NCBI RefSeq assembly: GCF_014596565.1
Contig: NZ_NOIN01000007.1
Location: forward strand, 186,001-250,000
Source of the DNA: Pseudomonas sp. PSB18
GTDB lineage: Bacteria; Pseudomonadota; Gammaproteobacteria; Pseudomonadales; Pseudomonadaceae
DNA length: 64,000 bases
Direction: 5' to 3'
The translations under genes were made by a program, and so were the position numbers. The notes under the pieces are model-generated. The model worked only from the letters and a program-made list of their open reading frames with translations. It did not search any database and was not told the DNA's origin. Every line of letters starts with the position of its first letter. Positions within the stretch are counted from its first letter, which is position 1. Shown here one piece after another: positions 1-9,900 of the stretch.

Positions 1-525
1 CAGGGGCGCGTCAATCAGCCCGAGGCCCAGCATCAGGTGATTGATGATGCCGAACTGGTCGTTGAGCATCCATGACCAGATCTTCGCCGAGACGATGGTC
101 GGAATCGCCCAGGGAATCAGGATCAACGCCCGCACCAGGGCGCGCCCGGTGAAGTTAACGTTCAGCAACAGCGCCACCAGCAGTCCCAGCACCATTTCCA
201 GTCCCACCGACACCACGGTGAAGTGCAGGGTGTTGCGCACCGCGTTCCACCATTGCGGATCCACCAGCACGCCGGACCAGCCGGAGCCGCTGTAGAACAG
301 ATAATTGCTCAAGCCGACAAAGGTGCCGCCCGTGGTGCCCGCGAGGCTGGCATCGGTCAGGCTGAACCAGAACGTACGCAGTAGCGGCCAGGCCGCCACC
401 AAGGTCAGGCACAGCAGCATCGGCGCCAGGAACAGCCAGGCGGCGCGTACTCGGCGACGTTGTACCGGCGTTTCCCGGGCGGGCAGGTGCTCGGCGCAGG
501 GCGCGTGGGCAGAAGAGACAGACAT
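1..525 (-). CDS. Sugar ABC transporter permease, MalF/ThuF type (C-terminus outside window)
   Basis: The first 175 residues of an inner-membrane permease are visible; the gene runs off the left edge of the window. After a polar N-terminus of about 28 residues there is a first membrane segment (AWLFLAPMLLCLTLVAAWPL) followed by the FSLTD and GLSNY stretches usual in MalF-like sugar permeases, then further hydrophobic helices. It follows the binding-protein gene on the same strand after a short gap, so the two are likely co-transcribed. The second permease and the ATPase would be expected just outside the window. The family fits an alpha-glucoside importer (trehalose, maltose or sucrose). The exact sugar cannot be read from this fragment. 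Confidence 0.85.
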   Translation of the reverse strand, partial: MSVSSAHAPCAEHLPARETPVQRRRVRAAWLFLAPMLLCLTLVAAWPLLRTFWFSLTDASLAGTTGGTFVGLSNYLFYSGSGWSGVLVDPQWWNAVRNTLHFTVVSVGLEMVLGLLVALLLNVNFTGRALVRALILIPWAIPTIVSAKIWSWMLNDQFGIINHLMLGLGLIDAPL

Positions 526-546
526 GGTGATTTCCTTCCTTGTGGC

Positions 547-1821
547 TTACCAGTTCCGGCGTTTGATGCGCGTGAGTTCACTTTCCAGGTCGACCAGCGC
601 CTGATCGACCGGCAACTCTCCGGCCAGTACCCCGTGGACCTGGTCGAAGAACGCATTGGAGACCCGGGGATAACGGGCGGCAGTGATAGCGGCGGGGCGC
701 ATGACCCCATCGTTGAGGATGCTGTGCAGTTGGCTGTAATACGGCATGGCCGCGAGCAGTTCAGGGTCTTGATAGAGCGACTCGATAACCGGGTTGTAGG
801 CGCCCACCAGCGCACGATGCTTCTGTTGTTGAGCGCTGGTCAGGTAGCTCACCAGTTCAGCGGCCAGCTTGGGCCTGGCGCTGTAGCGCGATACTGCCAG
901 GCCCCAGCCACCGAGGGTGGAGGCATGGCTGCCGGTCGCGCCGCCACGGGGCAGGGGCGCGACCCCGACCTTGTCTTTCACCGAACTGTCCGGACTTTGC
1001 ACCAGGGCCCAGGCATACGGCCAGTTGCGCATGAACAGGGCATTTCCCGACTGGAATACCCCACGTCCTTCTTCTTCGGTGTAGTTGAGCACGCCACGGG
1101 GGGAGATATCGCCTATCCAGCTTTTCGCCAGCGTCAACGCAGTTCGTGCGGCCTGGTTGTTGACCACGATGTCGCCTTGCGGATTGACCAGGCCGCCGTC
1201 CGGTTGACTGCTGATCCACTCCAGTGCGTTGCACGTCAGGCCTTCATAGGCCCGACCCTGGAAGACGTAGCCCCATGCGTTGGCATTCCCGGCGTTGCGC
1301 TCCGCCTGCTGCACAGCCCTGGCGGTAGCGGTCATTTCCTCCCAGGTCTGCGGGACCTGCTTGTTGTACTTATCGAGCAAATCCTTGCGGTAATACAACA
1401 GTCCCGAGTCGGTGAACCACGGCATCGTGACCAGCCGCCCACTCACGGTGGCGTTATCCACCTGGGCCTGGAAGTAGCCTTGGGTCGCGTTGGCAGGGAG
1501 TACCTCGCGCAGGTCCAGCAAATGGTTGGCCAGCATTCCCGGCCAGACCATGTCGATCTGGATGATGTCGATGTCGCTGGATTGCGCACTGAGGATCTGC
1601 TGGTAGAACGACAACCGCTCGGTTGCCGAGTTAGGTGTGGAGACCACGTCGACGCTGTGGCCGGTCTGTTTCGACCAGGCCTCGACAGCCTCCTTGCACA
1701 GTTGCAATTCCGCACCCACCGCACCGCAGGAGATCGTCAGATCGGCTGCGCTGGAAAGGCAGGGAAGCCCGGCAAAAACGCTGAACAGCGCTGCCGGAAG
1801 GAGCGATTTGAGTCGTTTCAT
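547..1821 (-). CDS. Alpha-glucoside ABC transporter substrate-binding protein, ThuE-like
   Basis: Periplasmic extracellular solute-binding protein (family 1) of 424 residues. The start MKRLKSLLPAALF begins a signal peptide that ends near SSA-AD at residues 25-26. An in-frame upstream extension was rejected because it lacks a signal peptide and would run through the operator palindrome. The mature N-terminus (LTISCGAVGAELQLC, then VVSTPNS and IDIIQIDMVWPG) resembles the trehalose/maltose-binding proteins of the ThuE/AglE group. It heads an operon with the permease downstream and diverges from a LamB-like porin, so outer-membrane and periplasmic uptake are probably expressed together. The sugar is inferred, not proven. 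Confidence 0.85.
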   Translation of the reverse strand: MKRLKSLLPAALFSVFAGLPCLSSAADLTISCGAVGAELQLCKEAVEAWSKQTGHSVDVVSTPNSATERLSFYQQILSAQSSDIDIIQIDMVWPGMLANHLLDLREVLPANATQGYFQAQVDNATVSGRLVTMPWFTDSGLLYYRKDLLDKYNKQVPQTWEEMTATARAVQQAERNAGNANAWGYVFQGRAYEGLTCNALEWISSQPDGGLVNPQGDIVVNNQAARTALTLAKSWIGDISPRGVLNYTEEEGRGVFQSGNALFMRNWPYAWALVQSPDSSVKDKVGVAPLPRGGATGSHASTLGGWGLAVSRYSARPKLAAELVSYLTSAQQQKHRALVGAYNPVIESLYQDPELLAAMPYYSQLHSILNDGVMRPAAITAARYPRVSNAFFDQVHGVLAGELPVDQALVDLESELTRIKRRNW

Positions 1822-1851
1822 AAAGCCCTCTTTATTTTTGTTTTTATAAAA

Positions 1852-1863
1852 GTTAACGTTAAC
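1852..1863. promoter_or_regulatory. Perfect 12-bp palindrome, LacI-family-type operator
   Basis: GTTAACGTTAAC is a perfect inverted repeat with a central CG step, the usual shape of LacI/GalR-family operators. It lies in the space between the divergent binding-protein and porin genes, 31 bp before the binding-protein start and about 127 bp before the porin start. No LacI-type regulator gene is present in the window, so the protein would be encoded elsewhere, probably to the left with the rest of the transport operon. Confidence 0.5.
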
Positions 1864-1989
1864 ATCGCCAAATGTAGCAGCGTATTTGCGATGAGGCATC
1901 CTTTTTTTCGTGGAATGTGACAATTGACCCTCCATGGAAAAAAGGTCGGTCGCGAGACAGAACAATAAAAACAAAACAGGGAAATCCAC

Positions 1990-3555
1990 ATGCAGAAAGC
2001 ATCAAGCTGGCTCATTGCAGGCGTGCTCGGTACCTCGGCGGCCACTGTCCAGGCCGCGACGCTGGAAGAGCGCATGGCTGCCTTCGAGGCTCGCACCAGC
2101 GCCGCGGAAAAGCGCGCCGTCGCTGCCGAACAACAGGCCCAGGCACTCGCCAGGGAGCTGCAGCAACTCAAACTCACCCATCCCGGCTTGCAACCGACCG
2201 CCGCCGTTGCGACCACCCCCGTGGTACCTACCTTGGACGCACGGCTGGCAAAACTCGAAGCCAGTCAGCAAAGCCTGGAAAAAGCCGGCAGCGGCGGGCA
2301 CCTCACTGACGGGTTCAGCTTCAAGGGCTACGCCCGCTCCGGATTGCTGATCAACGATGGGCTGGGGGGAGGGCGCGGCGGTCCCTATACGACGCCGGCC
2401 GGTTCCGTGGGGGGCGCGGTCGGACGACTCGGCAACGAGGACGACACCTACATGCGCATCGACCTGTCGAAAGAGCTGTATGCGCAGAACGGCACCCGTT
2501 CCAAATTCACCGTTTCCATTGCCGATGGAGTGGAAAGCTCCAATGACTGGACCGCCGAAGAAAGCAACCTGAACGTGCGCCAGGTGTTTACCGAACTCGA
2601 CCATCTCGCCGCGTTCAAGGGCAACCCGATGTTCGAGAAGGCCACCCTGTGGGCAGGCAAGCGATTCGACCGGGACAACTTCGATATCCATTGGCTGGAT
2701 TCGGACGTCGTTTATCTGGCCGGTACCGGCGGTGGCATCTACGACGTGCAGATGAGCAAGGACTGGCGCTCGAACTATTCCTTGATCGGACGCAACTACG
2801 GGGATTTCAGTGAAGGCGGAGTCAATGCGGACGTGGAGAGCTATGTGCTGACCTCCAACCAGTTTTTTGCCAACGGACAGTGGCAATGGATGTTCAACGG
2901 CATCGGCTCGAAGAAAAACGATTTCAGCACCCGCACCAATCAAGCCGGCCTGGCTCCGGCGGATTCCGGCTTGCACAGCATGATCGCGAATCATCAGCGC
3001 AGCTTTTTTGGTCGTGAAGGCTTCTTCAAGACGGCGCTGCTCTACGGACAAGGTCTGGGGGCGGAGGTCAAGAACATTGGTGCGGACGGCGAACTGATCG
3101 ACGAAGCCCGGGCCCTGCGCCTGGCGCTCTACGGTGAAACCCCGATTGCGCCCGGCTGGCGCATCGGCCCGAGCCTGCTGGCCGAACAGAGCAAGGACCG
3201 CTACGTCAAGGGCGACGACTATCGCTGGATGACCCTGAACGTGCGACTGGCCAACGAGATCAACAGCAATTTCGAAATGGCCTACGAGATGAGCTGGCAG
3301 ACCATGGACCTGGATCCCAAGGGCTACATGCAACGTAACGCGGTGGACGGCAACTTCTGGAAATTCACCGTTGCGCCGACCTTCAAGCCGGACTTGGGCG
3401 ACCTGCTTACGCGTCCTGAACTGCGGGTGTTCGCGAGCGTCATGAACTGGTCTTCGGATCTGGATCGTTACAGCGCCTCGGATTCGTTCGGCAAGACGGA
3501 TTTCAATGCCGGTGGTGTGTGGCAGTACGGGATTCAGATGGAGACGTGGTTCTAG
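1990..3555 (+). CDS. LamB-like maltoporin / sugar-specific outer-membrane porin
   Basis: Outer-membrane protein of 521 residues. The signal peptide is about residues 1-22 (ending VQA). It is followed by a heptad-rich, Ala/Glu/Gln-rich coiled-coil stretch at about 24-60, as in ScrY-type porins with an N-terminal periplasmic extension. The barrel begins around residue 105 (FSFKGYARSGL) and the chain ends in Trp-Phe, the aromatic C-terminal residue needed for OMP assembly. Motifs such as WAGKRFDRDNFDIHWLD are typical of the LamB family. The purine-rich AACAGGGAAA before the ATG is a fair ribosome-binding site. It diverges from the alpha-glucoside importer and probably supplies its outer-membrane pore. 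Confidence 0.85.
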   Translation: MQKASSWLIAGVLGTSAATVQAATLEERMAAFEARTSAAEKRAVAAEQQAQALARELQQLKLTHPGLQPTAAVATTPVVPTLDARLAKLEASQQSLEKAGSGGHLTDGFSFKGYARSGLLINDGLGGGRGGPYTTPAGSVGGAVGRLGNEDDTYMRIDLSKELYAQNGTRSKFTVSIADGVESSNDWTAEESNLNVRQVFTELDHLAAFKGNPMFEKATLWAGKRFDRDNFDIHWLDSDVVYLAGTGGGIYDVQMSKDWRSNYSLIGRNYGDFSEGGVNADVESYVLTSNQFFANGQWQWMFNGIGSKKNDFSTRTNQAGLAPADSGLHSMIANHQRSFFGREGFFKTALLYGQGLGAEVKNIGADGELIDEARALRLALYGETPIAPGWRIGPSLLAEQSKDRYVKGDDYRWMTLNVRLANEINSNFEMAYEMSWQTMDLDPKGYMQRNAVDGNFWKFTVAPTFKPDLGDLLTRPELRVFASVMNWSSDLDRYSASDSFGKTDFNAGGVWQYGIQMETWF

Positions 3556-3570
3556 GCCATCGGCATTCCT

Positions 3571-3699
3571 GTGGCGAGGGAGCTTGCTCCCGTTGGCCTG
3601 CACAGCAGGCCCGGAATCCAGTGGTTCGGTGTGTCAGGCTGATCGAGCCAAGGGATGGGGCCGCTGCGCGGCCCAGCGGGAGCAAGCTCCCTCGCCACA
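3571..3699. repeat. REPIN: inverted pair of Pseudomonas REP palindromes
   Basis: Two REP units (3571-3596 GTGGCGAGGGAGCTTGCTCC and 3673-3699, its near-reverse complement) face each other about 75 bp apart between the porin and the ABC exporter gene, which converge here. Such inverted pairs form the REPIN unit mobilised by RAYT transposases. No RAYT gene is in the window. A third unit of the same class lies at 58708-58733. Confidence 0.85.
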
Positions 3700-3731
3700 A
3701 TGAATGGTATCCGCCTTGGGGCAGGCCATTT

Positions 3732-5585
3732 TTACACCATGGCCTCGGCGACCCCCTGATCCTCACCCAGAAACCCACCGCTCTGATGCTGCCACAGCCG
3801 CGCATAGGTGCCGTTTTTCGCCAGCAGTTCGGCGTGGGTGCCTTGTTCGATGATGCGTCCGTCATCCATGACAATCAGCCGATCCATCGCCGCGATCGTG
3901 GACAGCCGGTGGGCAATGGCGATGACCGTCTTGCCCTGCATCATTTCATCGAGGCTTTCCTGGATGGCGACTTCGACTTCCGAGTCCAGGGCGCTGGTGG
4001 CCTCGTCCAGCAACAGGATCGGCGCGTTCTTGAGCATCACCCGGGCAATGGCAATGCGTTGGCGCTGGCCGCCGGATAGCTTGATACCGCGCTCACCCAC
4101 CAAGGTGTCATAGCCGGTGTGGCCTTGCCGGTCGCTCAATTGGCTGATGAACCCGTCGGCTTGAGCATTGGCCGCAGCCCTGCGGATCTGTGCTTCGGTC
4201 GCCTCCGGACGGCCGTAGGCGATGTTGTCGCGGATGGACCGGTGGAGCAGGGAGGTGTCCTGGGTGACCATGCCGATGGCGCTGCGCAGGCTGTCTTGGG
4301 TGACGTGGGCGATGTTTTGCCCGTCGATGCGAATCTCACCGCTGTCCACGTCGTAGAAACGCAACAGCAGGTTGATCAGCGTGGATTTGCCAGCACCGGA
4401 ACGCCCCACCAGGCCGATCTTTTCGCCCGGGCGGATCGTCAGGCTAAGCCCATCGAGCACCTGGCGCTCACCGCTGTAGTTGAAGCTCACGTTGTCGAAC
4501 GTCACCGCACCGCCGGAGGGCACCAGCACGCCGGCATCCGGCGCATCCTGCACCTTGGGGCCACGGGTCAAGGTGTCCATGCCATCCTGCACGGTGCCGA
4601 TGCTTTCGAACAACGAGGTCATCTGCCACATGATCCAATGGGACATGCCGTTGATACGCAACGCCATGGCCGTGATCGCCGCCACCGCGCCGGTGCCGAC
4701 TTCACCCTGGTGCCAGAGCCACAAGGCATAGCCACCTGCGCCAAGGATCAGGGCCACCACCAGCGCCTGATTGACGATCTCGAACTGGCTGACCAGGCGC
4801 ATCTGGCGAAAGCCGGTCTGCTTGAAATCCTCCATCGCCGCGCGCGCGAAGTGCGCTTCTCGCTTGGAGTGCGAGAACAGCTTTACGGTGGTGATGTTGG
4901 TGTACGCATCCGAAATACGCCCGGTCATCGACGATCGGGCATGGGCCTGTTCCTGGCCAACCTGCCCCAGGCGTGGCACGAAATACAGCATGGCCAGCCC
5001 GAACAGCACGATCCAGGCAATAAAAGGCAGCATCAGTTTCAAGGCGAAGCCGCCGGCCAGCGCGATGATCGCGATGAAGTACACCCCGATGCCGGGTGCG
5101 ATTTCGATCACGGTGAACAAGACTTCGCGCACGGCCAGTGCCGTCTGCATGACCTTGGTCGTGACGCGGCCGGAGAATTCGTCGGAAAAGAACGAAAGGC
5201 TTTGCCGCAGCATCAGGCGATGGAAATCCCAGCGCAGTCGCAACGGCAAATTGATCGCCAGGACCTGGTGCTGGACCATGGTCCGCAGCGCCACCAATCC
5301 AATGCTGGTGATCAGGACGATGCCGATCCCCCACAGCACCCGGCTTTCCTGCCCCTGCGCATCACCGCCGGCCTGCCAGGTCGAGAGCAAGTCCACGACC
5401 TGCCCAAGAAAAGAAAACAGCCAGGCCTCGTAGATCGACACGCCGGCACTGAGCAGCGCAAACACCAGGATATAGCCCCGAGCGCCCCGGGTGCAGGCCC
5501 ATAGGAATCGCGTCAGGCCAACCGGTGGCGGTGGAGCCTCGTCGGGCGGGAAGGGGTCGAGTCTTCGTTCAAACACACGAAGCAT
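3732..5585 (-). CDS. ABC transporter, fused permease-ATPase (MsbA/multidrug exporter type)
   Basis: Half-size ABC exporter of 617 residues that would act as a dimer in the inner membrane. About residues 45-345 are the ABC type-1 transmembrane domain with six hydrophobic helices. The nucleotide-binding domain follows, with Walker A GRSGAGKST near residue 395, signature LSGGQRQRIAIAR, Walker B ILLLDEATSALD and the switch histidine in IAHRLS. The start MLRVFERRLDPFPPDE was chosen because the longer upstream reading is not hydrophobic or family-like. It stands alone between a REPIN and a divergent binding-protein gene, so the substrate cannot be inferred; lipid, drug or peptide export are all possible. 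Confidence 0.9.
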   Translation of the reverse strand: MLRVFERRLDPFPPDEAPPPPVGLTRFLWACTRGARGYILVFALLSAGVSIYEAWLFSFLGQVVDLLSTWQAGGDAQGQESRVLWGIGIVLITSIGLVALRTMVQHQVLAINLPLRLRWDFHRLMLRQSLSFFSDEFSGRVTTKVMQTALAVREVLFTVIEIAPGIGVYFIAIIALAGGFALKLMLPFIAWIVLFGLAMLYFVPRLGQVGQEQAHARSSMTGRISDAYTNITTVKLFSHSKREAHFARAAMEDFKQTGFRQMRLVSQFEIVNQALVVALILGAGGYALWLWHQGEVGTGAVAAITAMALRINGMSHWIMWQMTSLFESIGTVQDGMDTLTRGPKVQDAPDAGVLVPSGGAVTFDNVSFNYSGERQVLDGLSLTIRPGEKIGLVGRSGAGKSTLINLLLRFYDVDSGEIRIDGQNIAHVTQDSLRSAIGMVTQDTSLLHRSIRDNIAYGRPEATEAQIRRAAANAQADGFISQLSDRQGHTGYDTLVGERGIKLSGGQRQRIAIARVMLKNAPILLLDEATSALDSEVEVAIQESLDEMMQGKTVIAIAHRLSTIAAMDRLIVMDDGRIIEQGTHAELLAKNGTYARLWQHQSGGFLGEDQGVAEAMV

Positions 5586-5861
5586 TGCGATCTCCGAAAA
5601 AAAGGCGAGTTGAGAAGATTTTCCCAGTTTACGTGTGCTTGGAGGGTTTTGCAGGGCAGGGGTTCGGTGTGATTGACGTGTTTGTTGCAAGTAACAGAGC
5701 ACGGGGCGCATGAACCTGGCTGCAAGGGAGTGACGCTCCTGAAGCGTGAGCGAGTGGCGGTAGGCTTTCAGCAGGAAGCAATCTGAATCGGGACTATGCT
5801 CACCGCTACTGCAGGAAAATCTACGGGTTTCAACTATCGGCGGTCGAGGAAAGGAGTTCCT

Positions 5862-6965
5862 ATGCGTACAGTTTTTAATGCCCGATTGCATTATTGGTGC
5901 TTCGCCGGCTGTATGACCGGACTGGCGCTGATAGCCGCTCATCCAGCCCAAGCGGCCGACGACGGCATCGCCCGCGGCGCCACCGCAAGCCATAGCATTG
6001 CCTTCAGCAATTCCTACGCAGGCAGTGATTTCCGCAAGGTGATGGTGCGCAACTGGCAAGAGATTGCCGCCCAGGCGCAAAAGGATGGCTTGATCCGGGA
6101 GGCTCCGGTGGTCAGCGCCAATAACTCCGCGTCGGAACAGGCGGCCCATATCCAGGAGATGATCGTCAAGGGCGTCAACGCTATTGTCATCCTGGCCGCG
6201 TCCGACACGGCCCTCAATGGCGTGATCCGGGACGCCTGCAATGCCGGCATCGTGGTGGTCGTTATGGCCAGCCTGGTCACCGAACGCTGCGTCTATACCG
6301 TGGACTACAACTGGTCCGCTATGGGCCGCGTGGAAATGGATTACATCGCCGGGCGCCTCAAGGGAAAAGGAACGCTGCTGGAGATTCGCGGCATTGCCGG
6401 CGATGCCACCGATAAGAATATCAGTGACGGTATTCACAAGGCCGCCAGCGACTATCCGGGGCTGAAGTTTGCCAAGACGGTGTACGGCAACTGGACTACT
6501 TCCGTCGCACGCAAGGAAGTGGCACTGGCGCTGCCGTCGCTGCCAAGCATTGATGCCGTCGCGACCCAGGGTGGCGATGGTTATGGTGCTGCCATGGCGT
6601 TCAAGGCGGCGGGGCGCCCGTTACCGATTATCGTCATGGGCAACCGCCAGGACGAACTCGCCCTGTGGAAACAGGAACGCGATGCCAATGGCTACGAGAC
6701 CGTCTCGGTTTCTGCCTCCCCGAGCGTCTCCCAGGTAGGTTTCTGGGTGGCCCAACAAATTCTGGCGGGCAAGCAGGTGCCGAAGTTCGTCGAGGTGCCA
6801 CTGGTACGCATCGAGGCGAAAGACCTGGATACCTGGCTCGCCACCATGCCAGTAGGCGGCGCCGCCAATCCTTCCTATAGCCAGGCGTCCGTTGCGGCAA
6901 TGATCGACGCGGCCAGCAGCAAGACGGCGCCACCGGTGCCTCAGCCGGACGTTACGAAGCAGTAG
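5862..6965 (+). CDS. Periplasmic sugar-binding-like protein (RbsB/peripla_BP_4 family)
   Basis: Periplasmic binding protein of 367 residues, with a signal peptide of about 31 residues (ending HPAQA-ADD). AAGGAG lies 7 bp before the chosen ATG. The stretches HIQEMIVKGVNAIVILAASD and GGDGYGAAMAFKAAG are typical of ribose-type (type I) periplasmic binding proteins. No ABC permease or ATPase adjoins it. Instead a membrane hybrid kinase starts 24 bp after its stop. I infer that this protein presents a ligand to that kinase rather than feeding a transporter, as in other sensor systems with a dedicated binding protein. The ligand is unknown. Confidence 0.8.
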   Translation: MRTVFNARLHYWCFAGCMTGLALIAAHPAQAADDGIARGATASHSIAFSNSYAGSDFRKVMVRNWQEIAAQAQKDGLIREAPVVSANNSASEQAAHIQEMIVKGVNAIVILAASDTALNGVIRDACNAGIVVVVMASLVTERCVYTVDYNWSAMGRVEMDYIAGRLKGKGTLLEIRGIAGDATDKNISDGIHKAASDYPGLKFAKTVYGNWTTSVARKEVALALPSLPSIDAVATQGGDGYGAAMAFKAAGRPLPIIVMGNRQDELALWKQERDANGYETVSVSASPSVSQVGFWVAQQILAGKQVPKFVEVPLVRIEAKDLDTWLATMPVGGAANPSYSQASVAAMIDAASSKTAPPVPQPDVTKQ

Positions 6966-6989
6966 CGGCGCGCGAGGAGGCGAGACGTC

Positions 6990-9900
6990 ATGCCGATATT
7001 CAAATCCGTCAGGGACAGACCCATTGCCGTCAGGATCGGCCTGGCGGTCGCCGCGCTGGTATTCCTGATGCTGGCGGTGTCGGTCGTGAACTTCTACGGC
7101 CTGCGAGGCATGGTCCGTGCGGTGGACTCCGCCAGCCATTCCGCGGAAATCCTGGCTTCGGTCAACGGTGCCACCGGACGGGTGGAAAACTTCATCGCCA
7201 CCCGCGACCAGGAAAGCCTGCTTCAGGCCGAGGGCCTGGTGGCGACGGCGATTGCCGGACTCGCGGCCATTCCGGCGGCAGAGGCGCAATCGCTCAAGGG
7301 GAGCCTGGAGAGGCTCGCCGCGGCGATCACGGCCTTGCGGGCGGCGACCCTGACCATGGATGGCGAAACGGAGAACATGACCGCCCACTATGGCCGGATG
7401 CGAGAGGCCACGACGCTCATCGAGCAGGGCGTCGCCGATGGATTGAAAGGGCTTGATGCCCGCGCCGATGAGCATGGGGCGCGGGTGGGCAACATCGAAA
7501 GCGCCCACCGTATCCTGGATATCCTGCGCAACAGTGAAGGGATCATCATCGCCAATGTGGCCAAGAGCCTGGTGTCCGGTGATGGGACGGCCGTTACCGC
7601 AGCGCGCAATGCCTGCGCGGCACTCCCGCCCGTGATCGAGCAGTTGCGCGAGGTGATGGAGACGCCGCAGGAGGGAGAGATCCTGGACCGGTTGGCGACG
7701 GCGGTCGCCGCCGCCAGCCTGGCGGTCGAGCACCTTGATGAGGCACCCAAGCTTCGGGGAACCGAGGCTTTGCGGCAGCTCGCCGCCGTCGGGGATCTGG
7801 TCGAGGGCCTAGACGCCATATTGAGTGAACTGGACGAACACCTTAGTCATGACGCAAACGACATTCAGGCGGCAACCGGTTTGCTGCACAACGCCGCCGC
7901 ATTATCCAAGCGTTTCGCCGAGCGTGTTGCCACCCTGGAGGCGCAGACGTTGTCGTTTCGCCTGGCGCCGTCGGCCGAGGTCGCCGGCGCTGTCGGCGAG
8001 ATCCTGGACGAGCTTTCGCGTCTTTCTCGTGTGCTTCCGTCGGCCGTAGGGCTGCAAGCCGAAGCTACACCCCTGACGGTCAGTGATCAGATTGCCGGCT
8101 ACCGGGCGGCATTCGCCAGGTTCCATCAGGCGAGCAACGCCTTGAGCGACGCGCGCGACCAGGTGCGCAACGAGGCACGGAGCGCCGGCCTGCTGGTTGC
8201 GCGCTTCGCTGGCGAAGCGCGCGTCGACGCCCTGGTGCACAAGGATCGCGGCATGCTGGCGACAGTGATGGCGGGTGCCGTCGCCATCTTGCTGGCCGGC
8301 GCCATCGCCTGGAGCACGTCGCGATTTGTCGCGCAGCCCATCGTGGCCTTGGCCACCGTCATGCGCCGGCTTGCGGCCGGCGACCTGAACGCCGAGATCG
8401 CCAGCGCCGGACGCGGCGACGAGATTGGGATCATGACCCGCGCCGTGCGGGTGTTCCAGGAGAATGCCCAGCGCATTCGGGTGCTGGAGGCCGAGGCCGA
8501 AGCCGAACGACAGCAAGTCCAGGCCTCTTTGGAAAGAATGGTCGCCGAACGGACCGACACGCTGCACCAGCAGACCGAAATCCTTGAAGTGCAGGCCGTC
8601 GAACTCATTCAGGCGCGCAACCAGGCCGAGGCGGCGAACCAGGCAAAGAGCGACTTCGTCGCCACGGTCAGCCACGAACTGCGTACACCCCTGACCCTCA
8701 TTCTCGCCCCCCTGGAGCAGCTCTCGGCGGCGACCAGCCCGCCGGCGGACTGGCGTGTGCAAATCGACCGCGCCCAACGCAACGCGCTGCGGCTGATGAA
8801 CCGGGTGAACGACATCCTCGACTTCTCCAAGGCCGAAGCGGGCAAGTTTGAGTTATGCCCGGCGCCAGTTGATTTGAACAAGGCGGTTGGCGTGCTTGCT
8901 GAAGATGCCGCCATGGTGGCCGAGAGCAAAGGCTGCACCTTGACCTGCAGCATCGATCCCGCGCTCGGTACGGTGTTCGTAGACCCCCGGCACTTCGAAA
9001 AAATTCTGCTCAACCTGGTGAGCAATGCCATCAAGTTCACGCCCTCTGGCGGCACCGTGCACCTGGCAGTCACTGCGCTTGACGGCGAGCGATTTGAACT
9101 CGCCGTGCACGACTCTGGCATTGGCATTGCGCCGGACAAACTGCCGTTGCTGTTCCAGCGTTTTTCCCAGATCGATAACTCCGCCACGCGCCAATACAGC
9201 GGCACAGGCATCGGTCTGGCCCTGGTCAAGGATCTGGCCGAACTGATGGGGGGTGAAGTCGGCGTCAACAGCGAGCTCGGGCGGGGGTCGTGCTTCTTTG
9301 TCCGGCTACCGCTGGGGGATGAGCCAAACACCGTACCGACTGAAGTCAGCGATGGGCGCGAGCGATCATCACCGGGCACAACGATCACCACCGAACAGCG
9401 TCACCTGCGGTTCGATGATGGCCGCCATGGCAGTCACAACGACCGAGCTACGGCCCAAGGCGCAAACGACGAGCAACCCTCGGAACACGTCGCGCAATCC
9501 AGGGTACTGGTGGTAGACGACAGCCCGGAAATGCTGAGCTACCTCAGCGAACTTTTGCACGACGACTACATCGTCGCCACTGCAACTAATGGAGAACAGG
9601 CGTGGGCAGTCCTGCAGCAACGACCAATCGACGTCATCCTCTCGGATGTGATGATGCCGGAGCTCGATGGCTTTGGCCTGACAGCCAGAATCAAGGCCAG
9701 CGCCGGTTTCGCCCATTTGCCCGTCATTCTGTTGACCGCCCGCGGCGGCAGCGAGGCGTGTGTCTCCGGGCTGGAGAGTGGCGCCGATGACTATATCGCC
9801 AAACCCTTCTCGCCGCTGGAGCTCAAGGCTCGCGTTCGCGCGGCGCTACGCATGAGTCACGTGCAAACGGAACTGCAGGCAAAGTCCCGTCAGGCGGGCA

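Noticed and set aside
547..1989. Longer N-terminus for the alpha-glucoside-binding protein
   Set aside because: The extension has no signal peptide and would be translated from the operator palindrome region; MKRLKSLLPAALF gives a proper signal peptide.
4119..5504. Open frame of about 460 codons antisense to the ABC exporter
   Set aside because: The opposite strand has all ABC motifs; the antisense product is His/Gln/Asp-rich, as expected from a mirrored high-GC gene.
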